A stretch of 64,000 bases of DNA from Novosphingobium olei (lineage in GTDB: Bacteria; Pseudomonadota; Alphaproteobacteria; Sphingomonadales; Sphingomonadaceae). The stretch covers positions 750,001-814,000 of the forward strand of contig NZ_JABBGM010000001.1 in assembly GCF_012927405.1 (NCBI RefSeq). The letters are read 5' to 3'. Below the pieces are notes generated by a model. The model did no database searches. It was given only the letters and a program-made list of their open reading frames with translations, and had not been told where the DNA came from. Both the position numbers and the translations under genes were made by a program. Positions 10,012-18,178 of this stretch are shown piece by piece. Each line of letters opens with the position of its first letter. Within the stretch, counting starts at the first letter, position 1.

Positions 10012-10647
10012 ATGCCCCGCGTAACACCCGCCGATCGCCGTTCCCGCATCCTCGAAGCCGCACGCGAAGCCTTTGCCGAGCGAGGGTTTGCCGGCACCCG
10101 GCTGGAGGACGTGGCCGCCAAGGTCGGCATCAGCCGGCCGGCGCTATACCTGATGTTCGACAGCAAGGAGGCGGTGTTCCGTGGGCTGGTCCACGCGCTG
10201 GTGAGCGAAGTGCTGCCGGTGGGGCTACCCGAGAACCTGGGCAACGTGCCCGCGCCCTATGCCCTGCGCGGGTTCCTGCGCGCGGCGTTCGTGCGGCTGA
10301 CACGGCCGGACCTTTCCTTTCTGCCCCGCCTGATCGTGGGCGAGGGGCGGCAGTTTCCCGACCTGGTGAAGACGTACCACGACGAGGGGATGAGCCGCGT
10401 GCTCGACGTGGTGGAGCGGATCATCCGCCACGGCGTAACGCGCGGCGAATTCGCCTGCAGCGATCCGGCGCTGGCCGCGCGCAGCGTGGCGGGCGGGGTG
10501 ATCATGACCGCGCTGTGGAAGAACGTGTTCGAGCCGGCGGGTGCGCCGCCGATCGACGTGGACGCGATGGCCGCGCTTCATGCCGACATGGTGATCGACG
10601 GGCTCGTTGCCCGCCCCGGCAAGCCCGCGCCAGGCAAGGCCAAGTGA
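10012..10647 (+). CDS. TetR/AcrR family transcriptional regulator
   Basis: Protein of 211 residues. The N-terminal 60 residues form the TetR helix-turn-helix (ILEAAREAFAERGFAGTRL, then VGISRPALYLMFDSKE). The rest is the ligand-binding and dimerisation domain. It is the first gene of a four-gene unit and its stop overlaps the HlyD start (GTGA). The order regulator, adaptor, ATPase, permease parallels E. coli ybiH(cecR)-ybhG-ybhF-ybhSR, where the regulator represses its own efflux operon. The inducer is unknown. Confidence 0.92.
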   Translation: MPRVTPADRRSRILEAAREAFAERGFAGTRLEDVAAKVGISRPALYLMFDSKEAVFRGLVHALVSEVLPVGLPENLGNVPAPYALRGFLRAAFVRLTRPDLSFLPRLIVGEGRQFPDLVKTYHDEGMSRVLDVVERIIRHGVTRGEFACSDPALAARSVAGGVIMTALWKNVFEPAGAPPIDVDAMAALHADMVIDGLVARPGKPAPGKAK

Positions 10648-11615
10648 AAGCGCCGCCGCGCCCGGTCATCGTGTTGGGCGTGCTGGCGCTGGCAGGCGCG
10701 GCGGCCCTTGCGCTGGCCCCGCGCGACGAGCCGGACGCGTGGCTCGGCTATGTCGAAGGCGAGGCGCTGTATGTCGCCGCGCCGGTTTCAGGCACGCTGG
10801 CGACGCTGCCGGTGCAGCGCGGGGGCACGGTGCGGGCGGGGCAGCCGCTGTTCGCGCTCGATCCGCGCACGACCGATGCCGCCACGGCGCAGGCGCGCGC
10901 CGAGCTGGCCAATGCGCAGGCGCAGCGGGCCGATCTGGCGCAAGCACGGCAGCGCGCGCCCGAACTCGACGTGTCGCGCGCGGCGCAGGCTTCGGCGCAG
11001 GCGCAGCTGGCGCGGGCCGAGGCGGACTATCGCCGGTTCGATGCGCTGGCCGCCAAGGGCTTTGCCAGCCGCACGCAGCTCGATGCCGCGCGGGCGGCGC
11101 GCGATGTGGCGGCGGCGAGTCTGCGCCAGGCAGAGGCCGAAGAGCGCAGCGGCAAGCTGACCGCCGGCCGCGCGCAGCAGCAGGCCGCCGCCGCCGCGGG
11201 CGTGGCCGGGGCCGAAGCGGCGCTGTCCGCCCAGCAGCGGCGGCGCGACGAGATCGCGCCCACCGCGCAAGCGAGCGGCACGATCGAGCAGACCTTCTTC
11301 AATCCGGGCGAATGGGTGCCGGCGAACCAGCCGGTGGTGGCGCTGTTGCCCGCGGACCGGCGCAAGCTGCGCTTTTTCGTGCCGCAGGAGCGCATCGCCG
11401 CGTTGCGCCCCGGCGCGCAGGTGCACTTCACGTGCGACGGCTGCGGCCCCGCGCGCACGGCAACGATCCGCTACATCGCGCCGCGCGCGGAATTCACGCC
11501 GCCGGTGATCTACAGCGAACGGGCGCGTTCGAAGCTGGTGTTCATGGTCGAGGCGGCACTGCCCACCAACCAGCCGCTGCCGCCGGGGCTGCCGGTGGCA
11601 GTTTCCCCGCAATGA
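10644..11615 (+). CDS. HlyD/EmrA-family periplasmic adaptor subunit
   Basis: Protein of 323 residues. The GTG start overlaps the tetR stop. A single N-terminal membrane anchor (VIVLGVLALAGAAALAL) is followed by the first half of a biotinyl-lipoyl fold (YVAAPVSGTLATLPVQRGGTVRAGQPLFALD), a long Ala/Gln-rich coiled-coil hairpin (about 75-190), and a beta-barrel segment (GEWVPANQPVVALLP). It would bridge the inner-membrane ABC pump and the outer envelope. It closely follows the YbhG pattern. Its stop overlaps the ATPase start (ATGA). Confidence 0.9.
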   Translation: MKAPPRPVIVLGVLALAGAAALALAPRDEPDAWLGYVEGEALYVAAPVSGTLATLPVQRGGTVRAGQPLFALDPRTTDAATAQARAELANAQAQRADLAQARQRAPELDVSRAAQASAQAQLARAEADYRRFDALAAKGFASRTQLDAARAARDVAAASLRQAEAEERSGKLTAGRAQQQAAAAAGVAGAEAALSAQQRRRDEIAPTAQASGTIEQTFFNPGEWVPANQPVVALLPADRRKLRFFVPQERIAALRPGAQVHFTCDGCGPARTATIRYIAPRAEFTPPVIYSERARSKLVFMVEAALPTNQPLPPGLPVAVSPQ

Positions 11616-12577
11616 GTGCAGGCGGCGTGGACGATGGCGCGCCGGTCATCGCGGTCCACGGCCTGACCAAGCGGTTCGGTGGGCGAACGGTGGTCGATGC
11701 GGTCGACCTTTCGGTCGGTCGGGGCAGGATCTGCGGCTTCCTGGGCCCCAACGGTTCGGGCAAGACGACCACGCTGCGGATGATCTGCGGGCTGCTGATC
11801 CCCGATGGCGGCGAAGGCCGTGTGCTGGGCTTCGACATGCTGCGCGAACGCGCGGCGATCAAGGCGCGCGTCGGCTACATGACGCAGAAGTTCGGCCTGT
11901 TCGCCGACCTGACCATTGCCGAGAACCTGGAATTCTTCGCGCGCGTTCACGGGCTGGACCGGCGGCGCGAACGCGTGGCCGAAGCGCTGGAGCGGCTTGG
12001 GCTGGCAACGCGCGGGCAGCAGCTGGCCGGCAGCCTTTCGGGCGGCTGGAAACAGCGGTTGGCGCTGGCCGCCTGCGTGCTGCACGAACCCGAAATCCTG
12101 CTGCTCGACGAGCCGACCGCCGGGGTCGATCCGCAGGCGCGGCGCGAGTTCTGGGACCAGATCCATGCTCTGGCAGCGCAGGGCATGACCGTGCTGGTTT
12201 CGACCCACTACATGGACGAGGCCGAGCGCTGCCACGAAATCGCCTACATCGCCTATGGCAGGATGCTGGCGCGCGGCACGATCGACGAGGTGATCGCGGG
12301 CTCGCGCCTCCATGCGCTGCAGGGCGAGGGGCGACTGGACGACGGTCGCGGGGCGGACCGGCTCGCGGCGGAGATCGAGGGCAGGCCGGGCGTGGCGATG
12401 GCGGCCCCGTTTGGCACCGCGATCCACGTCTGCGGCCCCGACGCGGCGGACCTGCGCGCGGCAGTGGCGCCGTGGGCGGACCGCATCGACTGGCGCGAAG
12501 TGCAGCCAAGCCTGGAGGACGTGTTCATCCACCTGATGCGCGGGGCGCAGGACAATTCGGTGGTGGTTTCACCATGA
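11612..12577 (+). CDS. ABC transporter ATP-binding protein (YbhF/drug-export type)
   Basis: Protein of 321 residues from the ATG at 11612, which overlaps the adaptor gene's stop. Walker A GPNGSGKTT is at 45-53, signature SGGWKQRLALA in the middle, and Walker B ILLLDEPTAGVD before STHYMDEAERC, the H-loop region typical of DrrA/CcmA-type exporters. It has a single ABC domain, unlike E. coli YbhF, which is a fused double-ABC protein. It should power the adjacent ABC-2 permease. Confidence 0.93.
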   Translation: MSAGGVDDGAPVIAVHGLTKRFGGRTVVDAVDLSVGRGRICGFLGPNGSGKTTTLRMICGLLIPDGGEGRVLGFDMLRERAAIKARVGYMTQKFGLFADLTIAENLEFFARVHGLDRRRERVAEALERLGLATRGQQLAGSLSGGWKQRLALAACVLHEPEILLLDEPTAGVDPQARREFWDQIHALAAQGMTVLVSTHYMDEAERCHEIAYIAYGRMLARGTIDEVIAGSRLHALQGEGRLDDGRGADRLAAEIEGRPGVAMAAPFGTAIHVCGPDAADLRAAVAPWADRIDWREVQPSLEDVFIHLMRGAQDNSVVVSP

Positions 12578-12584
12578 GCGCAGC

Positions 12585-13733
12585 ATGATCGCCGGCAGCA
12601 GCTGGCAGGCCACCAGCCAGCGCATCCTGGCGATGATCTTCAAGGAGATCCGCCAGATGACGCGCGATCGCGGTACCGTTGGCATGATGCTGGCGATGCC
12701 GTTGATCCAGCTGATGATCTTCGGCTTTGCCATCAACAACGATCCGCGCGCGCTGCCGATGGCGGTGGAAGTGAACGACGTTTCGCCCTTCGCGCGCTCG
12801 GTCGTCGCCGCCTTGCGCAACACCAGCTACTTCCGCGTGACGCGGGTGATCGACGCGCCGGGCGAGGGGGAGCGGCTGCTGGCGCGGGGCGAGGTGCAGT
12901 TCGTGGTGACCGTGCCGGTCGATTTCGGACGCGACCTGGTGCGTGGCGCGCGCCCGCAACTGCTGGTGACGGCCGACGCGACCGACCCGGCGGCCACGGG
13001 CAATGCGCTCTCCTCGGTCGAACAGGCCGTGGCCGGCGCGCTGAGCCATGACCTGATCGGACCACTGGCGTTGCGCGCGCAAGGGGCTTCGCCGGTCGAA
13101 GTGGTGGTCCACCGCAGCTATAACCCGGAAGGGATCACCAGCCACAACACCGTGCCGGGGCTGCTGGCGGTGGTGCTGTCGATGACGATGGTCATGCTGA
13201 CCGCCTTGTCGGTGACGCGCGAGGTGGAGCAGGGGACCATGGAGAACCTGCTGGCAACGCCGTTGCGCCCGTTCGAAGTGATGGTGGGCAAGATCGTGCC
13301 CTACCTGTTCATCGGCGTGGTGCAGATGGGCGTGATCCTGCTGGCGGCGCAGTTCGTGTTTCGCGTGCCGTTCATGGGCTCGATCGCGCTGACCCTGTTT
13401 GCGACGCTGCTGTTCATGGTAACCAGCCTTGCGCTGGGCTTCACGCTTTCGACGCTGGCGAGGAGCCAGCTGCAGGCGATGCAGATGAGCTTCTTCTACA
13501 TGCTGCCCTCGATCCTGCTGTCGGGTTTCGCTTTCCCGTTTCGCGGCATGCCGCTGTGGGCGCAGTGGGTGGCAGAAGTGCTGCCGACAACGCACTTCAT
13601 CCGGCTGGTGCGCGGGATCATGCTGAAAGGCTGGACGCTGGCCGATGCCGCGCTGGAACTGGGCGTGCTGGCGGCGATGTTGCTGGTGCTCGGCACGATC
13701 GCAGTGCGCCGATACCAGGACACCGTCGCCTAG
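12585..13733 (+). CDS. ABC-2 type transporter permease
   Basis: Protein of 382 residues with an N-terminal amphipathic segment, one membrane span (GMMLAMPLIQLMIFGFAI), a large periplasmic domain, and a C-terminal group of five spans beginning near residue 190 (TVPGLLAVVLSMTMVMLTAL). It contains the conserved EVEQGTMENLLATPLRPFE of ABC-2 permeases. Only one permease gene is present, so it would act as a homodimer or with a distant partner. Its TAG stop lies in a CTAG palindrome shared with the converging M16 gene. Confidence 0.92.
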   Translation: MIAGSSWQATSQRILAMIFKEIRQMTRDRGTVGMMLAMPLIQLMIFGFAINNDPRALPMAVEVNDVSPFARSVVAALRNTSYFRVTRVIDAPGEGERLLARGEVQFVVTVPVDFGRDLVRGARPQLLVTADATDPAATGNALSSVEQAVAGALSHDLIGPLALRAQGASPVEVVVHRSYNPEGITSHNTVPGLLAVVLSMTMVMLTALSVTREVEQGTMENLLATPLRPFEVMVGKIVPYLFIGVVQMGVILLAAQFVFRVPFMGSIALTLFATLLFMVTSLALGFTLSTLARSQLQAMQMSFFYMLPSILLSGFAFPFRGMPLWAQWVAEVLPTTHFIRLVRGIMLKGWTLADAALELGVLAAMLLVLGTIAVRRYQDTVA

Positions 13734-16588
13734 CTGGTAGGGGCGGCCACGCCTTCGGGCAGGACGAGCACGGTGACCGGTCTTGCCGCCAGCCACTTGC
13801 GCGCGGTGGCCTGCAGTTCGGCAGCCGTGATCGCGGACAGCCGCTCTCGCGCCTTGGCGAACCGTTCTAGCCGGTCGGGCTGGGACTGCGCGCGCTCGGC
13901 CAGCGTCATCCAGCCGCCGTTGCTTTTCAGCGCGTTGTCGATCCTTTCGAGCATCGGCGCGCGGGCGCGTTGCAGGATGTCGGCATCGATCGGCGCGGAG
14001 AGCAGCCCTTGCACCGTTTCCGCAAAGGCGGCGCGGGTGGCGGCGACTTCGGCCACATCGACCGAGGCGGTGAGGGTGAAAGTGCCCCAGCCCTTGTAGA
14101 CGCGTGACATCGCCGAGCTGGCGCCGGGCGAGTAGGCCTTGCCCAGCCGTTCGCGCACCGTGTCGATCACTTCGATCCCGGCGACTTCCTGCAGCAGGGA
14201 AAGCCGCAGCGTTTCGCCAGGGTCGCTGTCGTCGGTGGTGGGCCAGACGAGGCGGACGACGGCCTGGTTCGCCGCGCCCTTGTGCCTGATCACGGCGAGA
14301 TCGCGCTTCGCCGTGAAGCTGCGCTCGCGCGCCTCTGCGTGGGGCAGGAAATCGGCTTCGCGCGGGGGCAGCGCGCCGAACGTGCGCGCGACGAGGTCGA
14401 TCGCCTGCGCTTCGTCGAAATCGCCCACGAGCGCGATCTCGATGGCGCCCTTGGCCAGCCGGTCCCCGATGCGCTGCTTCAGCCCGGCGAAGGTCAGCGC
14501 CTGGTAGGCCTCCTGCGGCTGGACGGTGAAGCGCGGGTCGTTGTCGCCCAGGATCGCGCCCAGTTCGCTCGACAGCGCCATGCCGGGGGTGGCGTCGCGG
14601 CGGGCGAAGAAGTTGGTCATGTTCTGCCGGAACAGCACTTCAGCTTCGGGGCGGTAGCCGGGATCGGTGATCGTGGCGGCGAGCAGCTGCAGTTCGAGCG
14701 CCAGATCGCGCCGCGTGGTGGTGCCGCCGGCCACGAAGCTGTCGCCGCTGGCGGCAATGCCGTTGAACACCGAGCGCCCGGCGAGCAGGGTCTGCAGATC
14801 GTCCTGGCTGTGCTTGCCAAGGCCGCCGTTCGCCAGCACCGACGTCAGTTCGACCGCGGTCGGGTCCTGCCGCGTTTCGAGCAGTTCGCCGCCATCGAGC
14901 GAAAGGCGCAGCTGGATGCGGTCGGTTTCCAGCGTGGTGCGCTTGAGGTTGAGGCGCACGCCGTTGGCAAAGCGGATGCGGCGGATGCCGAAGGCGGGAT
15001 CGACGCTATCGGCTACGACCGCGCCTGCCGGGCCGACATCGCCATAGCCGAAGCTGGTGGCGGCGAGCGTGGCGCTGTCCTGTTCGCCGCCGCGAAAGGC
15101 GTGGTTCCATGCCTCGCGCAGGGCCTTGGCTCCGCCTTGCGGGCTCTTGCGGCCTTGAAAGCGCAGCAGCGGATCGCGTAGGGGCACCGCTTCGGTCTTG
15201 AGTGCGGCGAGCACGGCGGAGGGGGTAATCGAGGGCGCGAAGGCGTTGAAGCGTTCGAGCCCGCTTTGCGGCGTGGTCGGCACCTGATCATCGCGCACCA
15301 GCGCAAGCGCGGCGGCGACCAGCGCGCCGTTGCTGCGCGTATCGGCCGAGGCGGCGGCATTTTCGATTCCCGTGCGTATGCCGGCGACCTGTTCGGCAAT
15401 CTCGGCATCGGTGAAGCCGTGGCGCAGTGCTTCATCGAGCACTTGCGCGGCCGTGGTGAGGCCCTTGGCCCAGCCGCCGTCCTCGGTATCGACGATCAGG
15501 TTGGTGGTGCGGCCGATCTTGAACACATCGCTGGTGCCGAATCCGGCGCCTCGGAACGGGGGCGCGACCTGGCGCGAGAGACGCAGCAGGCGGCGGTTGA
15601 TCACGCCGTAGCCGATCTGGCGCAGCAGATTGAGCCGGCGGTTGGCCGCCGTGTCCTTTTCATCGAGCCACGGGCCGTGGCGCGCTGCGGTGACGCGCTC
15701 CGACAGCGGCGGATCGATCCAGATGTCGGTAACGCCCTTCTGTTTGGGCAGGACCTTGCCTTGATCGGGGCGGGGCGGGGCGGCGTTGGCCTGCCAGTCG
15801 GCGAAACGGGCGCGGATCGCGGCTTCGACGGCGGCAGGGTCGAAGTCTCCGACAACTACCAGCGTGACGTTGGCGGGTACGTATTCGCGCGCCCAGAAGG
15901 CCTTGAGGCTATCGGCCGTCGCCGCGTTCAGCGTCTCCACCGTGCCGATCGGCAGGCGGTGGGGATAGGTGGCCGCGGGATAGAGAAACGCCAGCTGGTC
16001 CTTCAGGTTATTGAGCGGATAGCCCTGCCCATCGCGCAGTTCCGACAACACCACGCCGCGTTCGCGCGCAACGGCGGCGGGATCGAAGCGCAGCTCGCTG
16101 GCGGTTTCGCGCATGAGCATCAGCGCGGTATCGAGCAGACTGGGATCGTTGCGCGGCAGATCGAGCATGTAGAGCGTCTGTTCGAACGAGGTCTGCGCGT
16201 TGGTGTCCGCCCCGAAGGCAAGGCCATTGCGTTCGAGCAGCCTGACCATCTCGCCCTCGGGCACGTGGGTGCTGCCGTTGAAGGCCATATGCTCGACGAA
16301 ATGGGCAAAGCCGCGCTCGCTGTCGCGCTCGTCCAGCGAGCCGGTATCGACGTTCATCCGCACCACGGCGGTGCCCGGCGGGGTGGCGTTGCGGCGGATG
16401 ACGAAGCGCATGCCGTCGTCGAGCTTGCCGAAGCGGAAGGCCGGATCAGGCGCGAGATCGCTCTGCTGGAAGGCCCAGTCGGGCCGGGGCGCGGGCGGCA
16501 GTGTGGCGGGGTGCGGAGCGCAGCCGGCAAGGAGGAGGGGAGCGAGAAACAGCGCGCGGCGCAGGCGGAGCGGGGCAACGAAAGGCAT
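13730..16588 (-). CDS. M16 family zinc metallopeptidase, lipoprotein
   Basis: Protein of 952 residues. The chosen ATG at 16588 places a lipobox (APLLLAGC) behind a basic N-terminus; the longer frame to 16627 would bury it. The inverted zinc motif HxxEH is HFVEH, in RGFAHFVEHMAFNGS near residue 84, as in pitrilysin-type peptidases. The length fits two fused M16 halves; the second half lacks an obvious HxxEH, as usual. Probably digests peptides in the periplasm or at the outer membrane. Monocistronic and converging with the ABC permease gene. Confidence 0.92.
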   Translation of the reverse strand: MPFVAPLRLRRALFLAPLLLAGCAPHPATLPPAPRPDWAFQQSDLAPDPAFRFGKLDDGMRFVIRRNATPPGTAVVRMNVDTGSLDERDSERGFAHFVEHMAFNGSTHVPEGEMVRLLERNGLAFGADTNAQTSFEQTLYMLDLPRNDPSLLDTALMLMRETASELRFDPAAVARERGVVLSELRDGQGYPLNNLKDQLAFLYPAATYPHRLPIGTVETLNAATADSLKAFWAREYVPANVTLVVVGDFDPAAVEAAIRARFADWQANAAPPRPDQGKVLPKQKGVTDIWIDPPLSERVTAARHGPWLDEKDTAANRRLNLLRQIGYGVINRRLLRLSRQVAPPFRGAGFGTSDVFKIGRTTNLIVDTEDGGWAKGLTTAAQVLDEALRHGFTDAEIAEQVAGIRTGIENAAASADTRSNGALVAAALALVRDDQVPTTPQSGLERFNAFAPSITPSAVLAALKTEAVPLRDPLLRFQGRKSPQGGAKALREAWNHAFRGGEQDSATLAATSFGYGDVGPAGAVVADSVDPAFGIRRIRFANGVRLNLKRTTLETDRIQLRLSLDGGELLETRQDPTAVELTSVLANGGLGKHSQDDLQTLLAGRSVFNGIAASGDSFVAGGTTTRRDLALELQLLAATITDPGYRPEAEVLFRQNMTNFFARRDATPGMALSSELGAILGDNDPRFTVQPQEAYQALTFAGLKQRIGDRLAKGAIEIALVGDFDEAQAIDLVARTFGALPPREADFLPHAEARERSFTAKRDLAVIRHKGAANQAVVRLVWPTTDDSDPGETLRLSLLQEVAGIEVIDTVRERLGKAYSPGASSAMSRVYKGWGTFTLTASVDVAEVAATRAAFAETVQGLLSAPIDADILQRARAPMLERIDNALKSNGGWMTLAERAQSQPDRLERFAKARERLSAITAAELQATARKWLAARPVTVLVLPEGVAAPTS

Positions 16589-16645
16589 GTCGCCAAGCGT
16601 TGTGCCCCGGCGGCCGCTTCGGTGCAAATCGTTCCGCGCGCGCCT

Positions 16646-18178
16646 TCAGGCGGCCTGGATGCTCGCGTCGCGTTCGGCGGCGATGATTGCGGCGAGGTCG
16701 ATGACTTCGCACGTCCTGCCATCGGGCAGGCGCACGGTCGCGGCGGGCACGCGGGCGTTGTCACCCCGCGCGGCGAGCCGCTGGAGCGCGACGCGTTCGA
16801 CCGCGACGAGCCCGTCGATCAGAAAACCGACATGATCGCCACCGTCTTCGGCCAGGATGGCGAAGGGCCGTACCTCGCCAGCCACGGCCATGCCGAGCCG
16901 GGCGGGCAGATCGACCAGCGGCACGCCGCGCCCGCGGTGCGCGATCAGGGCACGGGCGAACTGCATGCCATCGAGATTGATCCGCGCGGCGGGCGTAGGG
17001 ATGATCTCCTCTACTTGCGACAGCGGGATGGCGCAGATCGCGCCGCCAAGCTGGGCGATGAGGAATGGCTCGGTCCGGCCGAGGCTGCCGCCCTCGCCGC
17101 CGGCGCTGGCCAGCGCGGCCTCCTCCTCGATCCGCGACAGGGCGACCAGCCGTTCGTCGTTGCAGCACGCCTGGGGATCGAGCAGCAGGTGATCGCGCTC
17201 GGCACGGTAGAGCCCGCACAGCATGCCCGGTTCCCCAAGGCGGAACCGTTGCAGTTCCAGCACTTCCTGCGCACGCACCCGGCGCATGTCGCGCACTTCG
17301 TCGATCGCGAGCGCGATCAGGCGGTTGTCCGGCATGCGCAGCACCACGCTGGCGCTTTCGGTCAGGCGGCCAGAGCTCCCGAGCCCGAGCAGGCGCAGCG
17401 TATCGACCACCGGAATGCGCCGTCCGTTGTGGTCGAGCACGCCGATCCACAGCGGGCTGTCCGCTGCCGGAGCACCGAGGCGGCAACGGGGAACCGTCGC
17501 ATCGACGGCGCTTGCCGGAAGTCCCAGCGGAACATCGCCGCAATCGAACAGCAGCATCGGCTCGCCCGCCTCGGCATTGTGCGAACGATCGACGGGGATG
17601 TCGGTGGTGACGGTCAGCCCGGGCAGGCGGGCGACGGCTTGTGGATCGAGCACGGCGCCTGGTGTGCCGTTGTTGACAAAGCCCGCGCTGACGAGACCGG
17701 ATTCTGCCGCGCCGGCATCGCGCAAGGGCGAAAGCGCCCGCGCTTCGAGCGCGATGACGCCGCAGATTTCATCGATGAGGACCCCGATCACGCCGCCGCC
17801 GGTGCGCAGCACGAGGATGATGGTACCGTCGCTGGCGCCGAGGCCCAGGGGGCGGGCAAGGTCCATGATCGGAATCACCGAGCCGCGCAGGTGCAGCGCG
17901 CCGATCACGTCGTCCCGGCGCGAGGGGAAGCTGGCAAGCGTGGCCGGGCGCGGCGTGACTTCGCGGATCGCTTCAATGTGCAGCGCCAGCAGCGAACTGC
18001 CGACCCGGAAGATGCCGTGCAGCCCGCCAAGCTCGGGAAGCGTCGGGCCGCCGGCGGGCAATGGCTCGGCAGGCGCATCTGCCTGCATGGGTGGTGGCGG
18101 GGGCGCGGGTACGGAAGCAGCCGCGCGCTGACCGAGCGCGTAGGCGACGCTGCGCCCCGGGGTGTCCCGCCCGATCAC
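16646..18178 (-). CDS. Triple-domain CheW chemotaxis coupling protein
   Basis: Protein of 510 residues, about three times the size of a normal CheW. It contains three CheW-like SH3-type domains at about 54-185, 206-345 and 369-505. Each carries a version of the IPxxxL core ([36 protein letters not shown]). CheW domains link chemoreceptors to the CheA kinase; a three-domain form would act as a scaffold. A proline-rich N-terminal linker precedes the first domain. The start overlaps the chemoreceptor's stop (ATGA), so the two are cotranslated and likely form one complex. No CheA, CheY, CheR or CheB lies in the window. Confidence 0.9.
   Translation of the reverse strand: MIGRDTPGRSVAYALGQRAAASVPAPPPPPMQADAPAEPLPAGGPTLPELGGLHGIFRVGSSLLALHIEAIREVTPRPATLASFPSRRDDVIGALHLRGSVIPIMDLARPLGLGASDGTIILVLRTGGGVIGVLIDEICGVIALEARALSPLRDAGAAESGLVSAGFVNNGTPGAVLDPQAVARLPGLTVTTDIPVDRSHNAEAGEPMLLFDCGDVPLGLPASAVDATVPRCRLGAPAADSPLWIGVLDHNGRRIPVVDTLRLLGLGSSGRLTESASVVLRMPDNRLIALAIDEVRDMRRVRAQEVLELQRFRLGEPGMLCGLYRAERDHLLLDPQACCNDERLVALSRIEEEAALASAGGEGGSLGRTEPFLIAQLGGAICAIPLSQVEEIIPTPAARINLDGMQFARALIAHRGRGVPLVDLPARLGMAVAGEVRPFAILAEDGGDHVGFLIDGLVAVERVALQRLAARGDNARVPAATVRLPDGRTCEVIDLAAIIAAERDASIQAA

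Noticed and set aside
10607..11611. Upstream extension of the ABC ATPase frame
   Set aside because: It overlaps the HlyD adaptor gene entirely. The ATG at 11612 overlapping the adaptor stop gives the normal ATPase N-terminus.
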